Below are positions 55,003 through 64,000 of a stretch of DNA of 64,000 nt, one piece after another (within the stretch, counting starts at the first letter, position 1; each line of letters opens with the position of its first letter). The stretch is from Toxorhynchites rutilus septentrionalis (lineage: Eukaryota; Arthropoda; Insecta; Diptera; Culicidae), in contig NC_073746.1 in the NCBI RefSeq assembly GCF_029784135.1, positions 6,493,136 through 6,557,135 on the forward strand, in the 5' to 3' direction. Made by a program: the position numbers and the translations under genes. The notes beneath the pieces were generated by a model, which saw nothing but the letters and a program-made list of their open reading frames with translations, was not told the DNA's origin and searched no databases.

Positions 55003-56440
55003 TTAGATAATCTTTTCGGGACAGTCCACATTGCCGGTTATTAAATTATAAATAAATATTCTTTGTAGTTTGGTACGCCTGGCTGATAGTGTTTCCAAGT
55101 CAATCAGTTTACAACGATCAGCATAACTCGGAAGATTTATCGGATCATTCCAAGGGAGCTGTCGCAAAGCAAACCGCATGAAACTTCTCTGGATTCGCTC
55201 CAACGCAACGATTTGTGTAACGAGGAATGGGGACCAAACCGGTGCAGCATATTCCATGATGCTCCGAACTTGCGCGCAGTATAACTTTTTGAGGCAATAC
55301 ACGTCAGAAAATCCAGAAGCATGGCGATGAATGAAACCGAGCACAGTGTATGCTTTAGCGGTTGTGATTACTATGTGCTCATTGAACTTCAGTTTAGAGT
55401 CGATCATTACTCCTAGATCACAGATCGAGTTTGCGCGTTCTATGGGCTCCAGCCCCATGTGGTATTGGTGGCGAATGACATTATTGCAGCGACTGTAGGA
55501 TATGGCTTTACACTTTTTACTATTCACACGCATACCGTTATCATTGCACCAGATTAGCAAACAATTAATATCATCTTGAAGTTTGATGCAGTCAATGGAT
55601 GATGCAATCTCACTGTAAATTTTGAGATCATCGGCGAACAAAAGCTTGGATGTGGAAAGTAGCTCACATAGGTCGTTAACATAAATAATAAACAGAAGCG
55701 GGCCGAGAACACTTCCTTGTGGCACACCAGATGGAATGGTGAATATTCTAGAGCGCACGGAATTAACAATAACGAAAGCTTTACGATCCGATAAGTACGA
55801 GTATATCCATTTGGTAATCCATGAGGGACAACCAATGTGATTCATTTTTTGAATGATGAGATTGTGCGGTACTGTATCGAATGCTTTCGCGAAGTCAACA
55901 TAAACTGAATCCATTTGTCGCTTTGATTCAAAAGAACGTGATATTGCTGACACATAGCACATAAGGTTTGTTGTTGTTGAACGCCGTTTCATGAATCCGT
56001 GCTGGCTGTCAGTGATGATCGGTGCACTCACTCTATACAATACTGCGTGAACCAGCTTCTCAAACACTTTACCGAGACAGCAGAGAATGGATACACCACG
56101 ATAATTGGAAACACAATTGGAATTTCCGGATTTGAAGATCGGAACTATACATGCCATTTTCCACGCGAGTGGGAATACTCCGTCTTCTATGGAGCGATTG
56201 AAAACTGCAGCTACAGGTATCGCAAGCGAAGCGGCACAGTTTTTCCAAAACACAGGAGGTAGATCATCTGTTCCAGGTCCTTTAGTAGAGTCGAGGTCTT
56301 CGAGAGCTTTCCTAATATCATCCAGATTAAACGGTATACATAGCAGATTAATGTTGAATGTCTTGATGTGGTCATAGCAATTCTGTCGTTGAACAGGCGA
56401 TGCTTTGCTGAATACGCTTTCGAAGAATGTTGCAAAAAAT
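55003..56440 (-). pseudogene. LINE reverse transcriptase (Jockey/CR1-like), minus strand
   Basis: RT of a non-LTR retrotransposon. Motifs in order: KGPGTDDLPPVFWK, VPIFKSGN..NYRGVSIL, QHGFMKRRSTTTNL, VYVDFAKAFDTVPHNLI (catalytic Asp), SGVPQGSVLGPLLF, LFADDLKIY (catalytic pair, intact), then CDLGVMIDSKLKFNEHI and LERIQRSFMRFAL. It ends with a natural-looking stop. There is no RNase H domain, which separates it from the LINE at 61674. The frame joins the upstream part by a 1-base shift near 56435. RT itself reads open over about 1.4 kb, so it is a fairly young copy. Confidence 0.9.
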
Positions 56441-56932
56441 ATTCGCTGCCTCCACATTCGAGTGTGAAGTGATTTCACCAAACTTCAGCGTGGCAGGGAT
56501 ACTGTGTGTATCTTTCCTCTGCTTGACGAAATTCCAGAACCGAGAAGGATCCTTTTTGACTGTGGCCTGAATTTTGTTCAAATAGTTGTCGTGACTTGCA
56601 AGAAGAACAGTTTTGTACTCTGACTCAAAATCGCGAAGTCTGGCTCTATCAGTTTGATTTTTTGTCTGGAAATATCGGTTGCGCATTTTACGGAGATTGT
56701 TTCGAAGTTTGCGAAGCTCGGGTGTCCACCAAGGTTTGTTGAAGATGGAACCAGATACTTGTCTTTTTTGCGGTACAATACGACTGATAACATCGAAAAG
56801 AAATTCGTAAAAAACAGATAGCATCTGGTCTACTGTATTCGTGTTCATTAGATTCTCCCATTCAATATCCGCAAGGACAGAATTCAATAGTCCAAAATCA
56901 CAAGTCGAATAGTCATATTTCACACTTTTTTC
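56432..56932 (-). pseudogene. LINE endonuclease-RT linker
   Basis: In frame with the endonuclease ORF but separated by TAA (56933-56935). It reads KPWWTPELRKLRNNLRKM, RARLRDFESEYKTVLL and SRFWNFVKQRKD, the standard linker of Jockey/CR1-type ORF2, then FGEITSHSNVEAANIF where the frame shifts to the RT segment. Confidence 0.86.
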
Positions 56933-58213
56933 TTAATCGTCAAATAATGTTGGTGTGTCATTCTCGTCAAGTAGTAAAACGAAAGGAGTGTGGTGGTTAT
57001 CAATAGGTAGCAACGGAGAAGATGGTAAAAGTATGTCCAGATACTCAGGGAGATTGGTAAATACTAGGTCCAGAAGTCTTTCATTGGTGTTGACATAACT
57101 ATTAATCTGCCTCAAGCCATTCCCAAAAATGGCTTGTGTAAAGTTTAACTCGGTTTCATCTAGATCGTTTGAATCATGATGCCATCGTAAGTTTGGAAGA
57201 TTGAAGTCACCAATTGACAAGATTATGTCAGACTCCGAATGGTGATCAACAATGTGTCGTACCGCATTTGCATGAGCCCTATATAAATTGGTGCTCGAGT
57301 TTGGTGGGAGATAAATAGCGATTACGTACAGTGAACGATGCTGTAATTTTATACAGACTGCGATTTGTTCGAGCTCTTCACAACTAGTCATTACAACAGC
57401 TTCGCATTTAATGCAGTTTTTGACGGCTATCAGTACTCCACCACCCCGCGAATACTGGCTGGTCAGTTCGTTGCGATCACAGCGGAATAGAACATAATCC
57501 GACGTCATTTCACAGCTTTCGATATCATCCTTAAGCCATGTTTCAGTGAACACGATTACGTCGTAGTCACAGCTTGACAGCACTATACGCAGCCGAGCAA
57601 TTTTTGTACGCAAACTTCTAACGTTCTGGTAATATACTGAGAACGGCTCACGTGCCGTAACGACGGGAAATGACCGACTATTTGACGGTATGTAGGGTGA
57701 GGTGATTTCAGTCGCTGCATTTTCACTAATTTGGACCATTTCGGTATCACCAAATTCCGAGTGAAGTGTGTAGTGGCTAGAAGCGACAGGCATTACTGGA
57801 CAACAATTGTTCCTAACATGTGGATACTCGCCTGTTATTTCATTTTGGAAGTCCCCTTCACCGTTCTCAACCTCAGGACCGGGATGACTGATGATCGCTG
57901 ACAGGTGCGGCTCGACTGAGGTGAGGGCTCTAGGGGCTTCCATGGGGCTGGCAGGCATGCATCCCGGTGGTGGAACGACTGATTCGGGTGACGATTGATT
58001 GTATGTCGGTGTGCAAAATGAGATGTGACTGGAAACGATACACTGTACTGGACAAGAAGTGTTCCAAAAATATGGATACTTGCCTGTGATGACAGTTCGG
58101 AAGTCCCCTTTACCATACTCAAACTCAGGACCGGGATGATTAGTGATGGTTTGAAGAAACAAGTTGTTAACCGAATGCAACCAACGCCAATTCAGCAAGA
58201 TAGGAGTCACCAT
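56933..58213 (-). pseudogene. LINE apurinic-type endonuclease with an internally duplicated N-terminus
   Basis: Nicks target DNA to prime reverse transcription. From ATG 58213 the first 190 residues are a linker in which residues 26-63 and 110-147 repeat each other (HPGPEFEYGKGDF / HPGPEVENGEGDF; ITGKYPYFWN / ITGEYPHVRN). The APE domain follows: VYYQNVRSLRTK, VIVFTETWLKDD, SRGGGVLIAVK, VIAIYLPPNSS, ILSIGDFNLPNLRWH, LVFTNL and DNHHTPFVL. The main catalytic positions are visible, although SDH near the end reads DNHH. The only lesion is the stop at 56933-56935. No ORF1 is seen upstream, so the copy may be 5'-truncated near 58220. Confidence 0.88.
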
Positions 58214-59990
58214 CGAACGTACCGAAGTTCGAGACAGGTTTGTTAATAACTAAATCAAAAATTAAAATGTTCATTGAAATGATTCAAAAGTTGTTTTTTT
58301 TTTACAAATGCGCTTCACTCTTCAATAGCATAGAGTGCAAAGTCGAGTGGATAGATGTTCGACACCCCGATCATGACAAAGAACTAATACCATTGGATAC
58401 ATCGCAGAAAAATAGTAAACAACCGAGGAATGAATGGTCATAAACCATGCACGTTTTATCTTTCATCAAACTTGTAGTTTTATGTAGCCACGAGTAACGA
58501 TAAAACTTTTGTTGTGCATTTTTCCATAAACGACATTAATTAATTATCTGATTCGAAAAGCAGTTTTAATGGTTAGTATAGAAAAAAACGTTAATCAAAA
58601 CATGAGGTGAGTATTTGTGTTAGGATTATATTGCAAACACGTGCCATTTATTAGTCTCATTAATGCATAGCGTTCTCAATATCCAGAAACTATGAAAAGA
58701 TTAACTATACAAAGGATTCTAATTTCAAGTTGTTCTGTCACAAGAATTATTAAGCACTTGCATGTTTTTTATTTCATTTACTTGATTCAACATGCGGTAA
58801 ACAAACGTTAATCAGTGTATTATTTGTGCAATTTCGCTGGTTTAGGTCAACGGAGAGCAACTTCGAAGTGTACAGTCTACCCAAGCTCAAGCTCAAGCTA
58901 CAATGTTGGACCAACAAACCAAACGAAAATCAACAGCGGATACAAGTCAATCAGCAAAAAAAAAACTTCTGCACGCCAACTTTGCAGCAAGTGTCGCAGT
59001 AACGCCGTGAGCCGTGTCCGAAGGAACACGGATCTTCCGTGTTCGTGTTTATGATAGGGAAAGGACAACGCTGATGGAATCGCTGACAGTCCCGGGTACG
59101 TGACATCATGAAACAGTCATAATTTTAACCTCGAGCAGCAATTGTTTGCCCAAGGCGCTCGTAAAGTGCGTTCGGAAAAGCTGTTTCCCAGCATCAGCTT
59201 CAAGACTGGCAAAGGAACGCAACGAATCGATAGCCAAACATAACCATTGAGTGTAATGCTATAAATCCGAAATACAAGCGACATAAAACGTTGCCCCTGA
59301 GGTAGAAGCTGTTCGTTTCCGATAACAGGATAATTGATTTTAATGCTTACTATATCGATTTTGCTCATTTCAATCAGTTGTGGGTAATGCAGGGGATATG
59401 TTTGTTTACAATAATGTTGTTACTACGTATCGCAATGGATCCTCGTGCGTGGGAAGGTTTCCGTGTTTATTCGCCTGGCATATTGGGAATAATTTTTTTG
59501 TCTTTTTATCGCAGCTGTTTGAAGCTATAGTACATGTGGTTAGAATTCGGACATCGTATAGTATACCATGTCAAGTATATGAATAACGAAGGTTTCATGA
59601 CTTTGCCATGTAGTTTAATGCATTTTTATTGCTTCACTTGAGCTGACCTTCGCATTATCGATTTTCTTTCTATAACCGTTTTGCATAAACATTTGGCGTT
59701 CCATCCATTTCTCAGCTACAAGCGGCTCCCCGAGAAAATCCTTCAAACATTCAAGAGTAAATTTTTATCTTGAATTCAAATAGGTCACACAGATCTCAAT
59801 CATATTTTTTTCACCAACTTTGCGCTGTTCGTGAACTGAGTGCATGTCAACGAAGTTTCAGTATACAGCAATTCCAAATCGTCCTAAAAATCAAGATTTT
59901 AAAAACTTGTATTTTTGATTCCAATGAAAGTGTGTATTCCGTTTGGGTTGGAGGAAATATGAGTTTTCCAGAGCAATTGGGAATTTTTTT
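58214..59990. other. Non-coding region with dispersed-repeat copy 2
   Basis: Contains the repeat at 58820-58893. No protein family is recognised in the short frames at 58240-58443, 59117-59368 or 59770-60009. Confidence 0.4.
58820..58893 (+). repeat. Dispersed repeat, copy 2 (QAQAQA-coding)
   Basis: Matches 10308-10407: TTTGTGCAATTT, GGAGAGCAACTTCGAAGTGTA and tandem CAAGCT. In one frame it reads GEQLRSVQSTQAQAQATM and continues LDQQTKRKSTADTSQSAKKK for about 35 more codons before a stop. The continuation is not shared with copy 1. Origin unknown. Confidence 0.6.
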
Positions 59991-59991
59991 A

Positions 59992-60768
59992 CTCAAGCGT
60001 AACTTTTGAAAAGGGCTTATCGATTTGAGTAAGAGAAATCTTTGATAATTTATATCTCAAAAACTATGAGTCGTACCGAAATAGTGTCTTAGAAAAAGTT
60101 ATAGAATATTGATGGTTGAATATGAAAAAAATGTACCCTGAGAAAAATGTATTACTCTTTTTTTTATTTACAAAATAAACATTCAATTTGCAATATCCAA
60201 AATACATATTTTTTAATTCTTTTCTAAATTTTTTCATACAGAATAGAAGTCATGTAAAAAATTCAAAAAATGGGCTCAAGAGGATAAAACTATTTTTGAC
60301 GAACTTTGTGGAACATCGAATTTCTAGGAATTTTCGAAACTACGAGTTTTTGTATGTTAGCAGTCATTTTTAATCACAAATTATGAATCCTGATGTTATT
60401 TAAAACAAAAAAAGGTTATTATCAATCTCCTTCTAAATGCAACCATTCTCGAGATATTTAAAAAAATGTTTCTAATTTATTGTTTTTTTATAGTAAATAA
60501 TCCCTTTTAATATGTTTGGCGTGTTATACCGTCATGTTCATGAAATTTGATTTTGCTTATAATTTCCAACAACTTTTCCGAATACATCATTATGGTTAAT
60601 TTTTTGCCTCAAGCGTAACTTTTGAAAAGGTAGTATCGATTTTAGTAAGACAAATCTTCGATAATTTATATCTCAAAAAATATGAGTCGTACCGAAATAG
60701 TGTGTTAGAAAGAGTTGTAGAGTATTGTTGGCTTAATTTGGAAAAAAAAAATACACCCGAGCGGTCTG
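59992..60768 (+). repeat. Two direct copies of a repeat of about 150 bp
   Basis: 59992-60140 and 60608-60768 share CTCAAGCGTAACTTTTGAAA, GATAATTTATATCTCAAAAA and ATGAGTCGTACCGAAATAGT in order, spaced about 617 bp apart. The interval is AT-rich. No gene. Confidence 0.75.
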
Positions 60769-61424
60769 GGGCACTTTTCTTTTTTGTTCTATCGAGAGAA
60801 ACAACTGTTCTTCTCGATGTTCAACTATCCACTGATTTATTTTTTCTCTCTGAGGATGTACAGAACTCTAAAAACGTTAGAACTAACTTACTGGCTACCT
60901 GCTATGTGTAGGGAATTTTCAACTTGCACAGTATGGAAAATTCCATCGTTCCTGTTGGAAAATCCTTGGTTGGATTCTCCCCTATCTTCAGTAGGAATCT
61001 TTCTTATTGTAAATACTTATTCATATTGAAATTATCTGAGATGTTCTATTCGTGGGAGAGGGTCACTGCATCTCCCCCTACTCAATGAGTTTTAGGGGAA
61101 ACTAGAAGAGTTTCCTCTAAAATTGGTCTGTGAGGTTATTTTTATATATGACTGATTGTATATTATTTCAATTTTTGTGTGTTCTTCATTTGCTATGATA
61201 TCTGTATTTATTTATCTCAACTCCCTCAATTCTGAAATTCCGCAATTCCAAATGAAAAATAAAATTATCATATCTCCATAAAATTTTCCAATACGCCTTA
61301 TCGATAAACACTTGTGCTTTTACATCTACAATAAAAATAGTTTTCTTTTCTTTTCAAATTTCTTCGTATAATACGTTTATTAATACTCCCATATTTACTC
61401 TTTTAATTCATTCATCATATATAT
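60769..61424. other. Non-coding, nothing recognised
   Basis: AT-rich flank next to the poly(A) end of the following LINE. Confidence 0.4.
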
Positions 61425-61673
61425 TTTTTTTTTTTTTTATCCAAAATATATATTTTTATTAAGGCTCATATGGCGTCAACCTGACGGGGCCGGGAGTTCA
61501 ATATTTCGACAATGTTTGCCTTATAACTATGTTAGTAATATGTAACCGATTACTCGCGGTTGGCTCGAGGTTAGTATTACAAGTGTTTTCGTAATTGTGA
61601 TGTTGCTGTCTTCAATGATCTGTACCTGTGCCCGACACGGGATACTTCCTATTGGGATGCAGCTGACCATTAA
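61425..61673 (-). mobile_element. I-type LINE 3' UTR with poly(A) tail
   Basis: A T run at 61425-61439 is the poly(A) on the minus strand. The UTR includes TTAAGGCTCAT and ACCGATTACTCGCGGTTGG, landmarks shared with the truncated copy at 16751-17240. ORF2 ends at 61674. Confidence 0.8.
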
Positions 61674-63482
61674 TCAGCAACGCCCCCCTAGTCTGTACCC
61701 CATATCTAGCGAGGTGCGTCTTCTCGAGGAATCCAGGATAGAATGGTCACTAGGATCAAGATCAGGATCACGGCTACCTAAGATATCCCGGACGGGGATA
61801 TCCGATTGTCTGCCTTTTGCTCTCAGTGCTCTAGAGAGCTGAGAGCGAGCAGCATGGAACCGGATACACGACCAGACAATATGCTCGATGTCGTGGTAGC
61901 CATCGCCACAATCACAAAGATTGTTTGCTGCGAGCCCAATTCGATAGAGATGCGCGTTTAGGTTGTAGTGATTGGACATAAGCCGAGATATCACGCGAAT
62001 GAAATCACGACCGACATTCAATCCCTTAAACCAAGCTTTCGTCGAAACCTTAGGGATAATCGTGTGTAACCAACGACCGAACTCATCTTCACTCCACATG
62101 CACTGCCAACTAACGAGTGTGTCCTGACGAGGAATGTGAAAAAATTCGTTATAAGTAATTTGCCTTTCAAAAAGTGTGCCTTCTGAAGCGCCCACCTTAG
62201 CTAGCGAGTCCGCTTTCTCATTCCCCGGAATCGAGCAATGAGAGGGAACCCATGCTAAGGTAATCTTGAATAATTTTTCGACCAAAACACTCAATAGATG
62301 TCTTATTCTTGTTAGGAAATAAGATGAGCGTTTATCAACTTTCATTGAGCGGATTGCCTCTATTGAGCTGAGACTGTCTGAAAAAATAAAATAATGGTCG
62401 ATGGGCAGTGTTTCAATGATCCCTAGTGCGTAGTATATCGCACCCAGTTCAGCGACATACACGGAACAAGGATCTTTGAGTTTGAAAGAGGCACTGGAAT
62501 TTTCATTGAAGATGCCGAAGCCAGTGGACCCGTTTATGAATGAACCGTCAGTAAAGAACATTTTATCAGATCTAACTTTCCCATATTCTGCCGAAAATAT
62601 CTCCGGAATGTAATCGGAGCGTAGATGATCTGGGATTCCATGGATCTTTTGTCGCATGGACAGATCAAAATTGACAGAGGAATTGCAAAAGTATGGGAAG
62701 CAAACTTGGTTGGAGATGCCCGGTGAAGGGTGCACTTCATGGGTAAGGTACTCATGGTATAGAGACATAAAACTTGACTGAGGAGTCAGTTGGAGTAGAT
62801 TTTCGAAGTTATCAATCACCAATGGATTCATGATCTTGCAACGGATGAGAAATCTGTAGGATAATTCTGTGAACCGAAGAGTAAGCGGGGGTACTCCTGC
62901 CAAAACTTCGAGACTCATCGTATGTGTCGAATGCAAACACCCCATGGCTATACGCAAGCAACGATATTGTATTCTCTCCAGCTTGAGAATATGAATCCTG
63001 GCAGCTGATCGGAAGCAAAAACTGCCATATTCTAACACTGATAATATCGTTGTTTTATATAACTGAATGAGGTCTCCTGGATGGGCACCCCACCATGTTC
63101 CGGTTATTGTTTGGAGAAAATTGATTCTTTGCTGGCATTTCTGTTTCAAATACGCAATGTGTATTCCCCAGGTACATTTAGAGTCAAAATATACTCCAAG
63201 GTATTTGAAAAACATCGAGTGCTTGATCGTTTTGCCGGATAGGTGAAGCTGGAATTGGGCGGGTTCGTGCTTCCTAGAAAAAAGGACCATTTCAGTTTTC
63301 TCCGTAGAGAATTCGATACCCAGCTTGAGAGCCCACGTGAACAGGTTGTTCAGGGTATCTTGCAAGGAATTTTGCAGAACGGCGGGATTAGTACCCGTGA
63401 TGGAAATAACTCCATCGTCTGCAAGTTGTCTCAACGTGCAATCTCTAGTTAGACAATCATCTATATCATTGACGTAAAAACT
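61674..63482 (-). pseudogene. I-type LINE ORF2: RT end, RNase H, C-terminal Cys motif
   Basis: Continues the RT frame after a TAG at 63483-63485. LRQLADDGVISI holds the catalytic Asp pair. Thumb-type text follows (FSTEKTEMVLFSRKH, KYLGVYFDSKCTW). RNase H has FFTDGSFINGSTGFGIF, AELGAIYYALGII, YFIFSDSLSSIEAI and WVPSHCSIPGNEKADSLAK, i.e. D-E-D-H intact. The C-terminus CDCGDGYHDIEHIVWSC is the usual Cys/His motif. RNase H after RT places it near the I/Loa clades (MosquI-like elements are known in Aedes). Open for 586 codons. Confidence 0.9.
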
Positions 63483-64000
63483 TTACAAGAGGGGGCTTAG
63501 GCAGGAGCCTTGTGGGAGGCCCATAAAACTGTAACGAGAAGATTTCAAGCTGCCATGATTGAAAAACATGTGCTTTTCTGAGAGTAAATTGTACAGGAAA
63601 TTATTCAGAATTGGTGAAAGTCCACGATTATGAAGTTTCTCTGAGAGAATTTCCATGGAAACTGAATCAAATGCCCCTTTGATATCGAGAAAAACGGAAG
63701 CCATTTGTTCTTTGCGAGCAAATGCGATTTGGATTTCAGAAGATAGCAGCGCGAGACAATCGTTCGTCCCTTTACCTCGGCGGAAGCCAAACTGCGTATT
63801 TGACAGCAAATTGTTCGTTTCGACCCACTTGTCCAAACGAAGTAGAATCATTTTCTCTAACAATTTACGAATACAGGATAACATTGCAATCGGCCTATAC
63901 GAATTGTGATCGCAAGCCGGCTTGTTGGGTTTTCGTATGGCTATCACTCTCACTTGTCTCCAGTCATGCGGGACTATATTCAGCTCCAGAAACTTGTTGA
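63483..64000 (-). pseudogene. I-type LINE ORF2: RT N-terminal half, cut by window edge
   Basis: RT motifs NSYRPIAMLSCIRKLLEKM, QFGFRRGKGTNDC, ASVFLDIKGAFDSV (first catalytic Asp) and GLPQGSCLSPLL, directly followed by an in-frame TAG and then FYVNDI, the expected next residues. The stop is the only visible defect, so a single change separates this segment from an open frame. The 5' part of ORF2 and ORF1 lie beyond 64000. Confidence 0.9.

Noticed and set aside
58890..59010. Histone H3 remnant (QTKRKST resembles QTARKST)
   Set aside because: Only about seven residues match and the following codons do not track H3; too weak to claim, although an H2A pair exists elsewhere in the window.

Overview
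This window is a block of transposable elements from an insect genome. The mixture of BEL/Pao, Ty3/gypsy-errantivirus and copia LTR elements, three kinds of non-LTR element with partner SINEs, a Penelope-like element, a Tc1-type transposon and many foldback or MITE elements in AT-rich DNA fits a mosquito, most likely Aedes. The species is an inference from repeat content. I found no intact host protein-coding gene and no convincing functional tRNA or rRNA gene. The window contains one assembly gap (21745-22244).

Layout. 1-4090: 3' part of a broken BEL/Pao element. 4091-12296: mostly unrecognised non-coding DNA with a long TA microsatellite. 12297-13814: a foldback element whose arms are tandem repeats. 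14480-17240: a tRNA-derived SINE and a truncated LINE tail, each with clear target-site duplications (TSDs). 18786-21744: two copies of a second SINE inside or near a long T-rich degenerate array that runs into the gap. 22245-28653: an errantivirus-like element (gag, pol, env) whose 3' terminal region is split by a hAT-type MITE (28654-29144). 29211-30031: a dispersed repeat with a Helitron-like end. 30580-31676: first of four related elements with palindromic GACGTAGGACTACGTC ends (called family A-D here).

31783-46785 is a nested stack that can be read from TSDs. A TTAA-flanked piggyBac-like non-autonomous element was entered by a 3-bp-TSD MITE, a second hAT-type MITE and a full-length copia element (LTRs 33874-34031 and 43348-46771, TSD TATAG). 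The copia was in turn entered by family elements B+C in its leader, family element D in gag, a SINE near RNase H, and an ORF1-only LINE in its 3' LTR. Element B carries two decayed histone H2A gene copies that still keep histone 3' stem-loops.

46786-53443: non-coding DNA with a palindromic Penelope-like fragment, a long-TIR MITE, a Tc1-type element and a SINE. 53444-54302: a solo LTR. 55003-58213: minus-strand LINE with endonuclease and reverse transcriptase. 58214-61424: non-coding repeats. 61425-64000: a minus-strand I-clade-like LINE with RNase H, running off the right edge. The coding regions shown here are mobile-element proteins, nearly all inactivated by stops, frameshifts or deletions; the exceptions are the errantivirus-like gag and the LINE ORF1, which are open.
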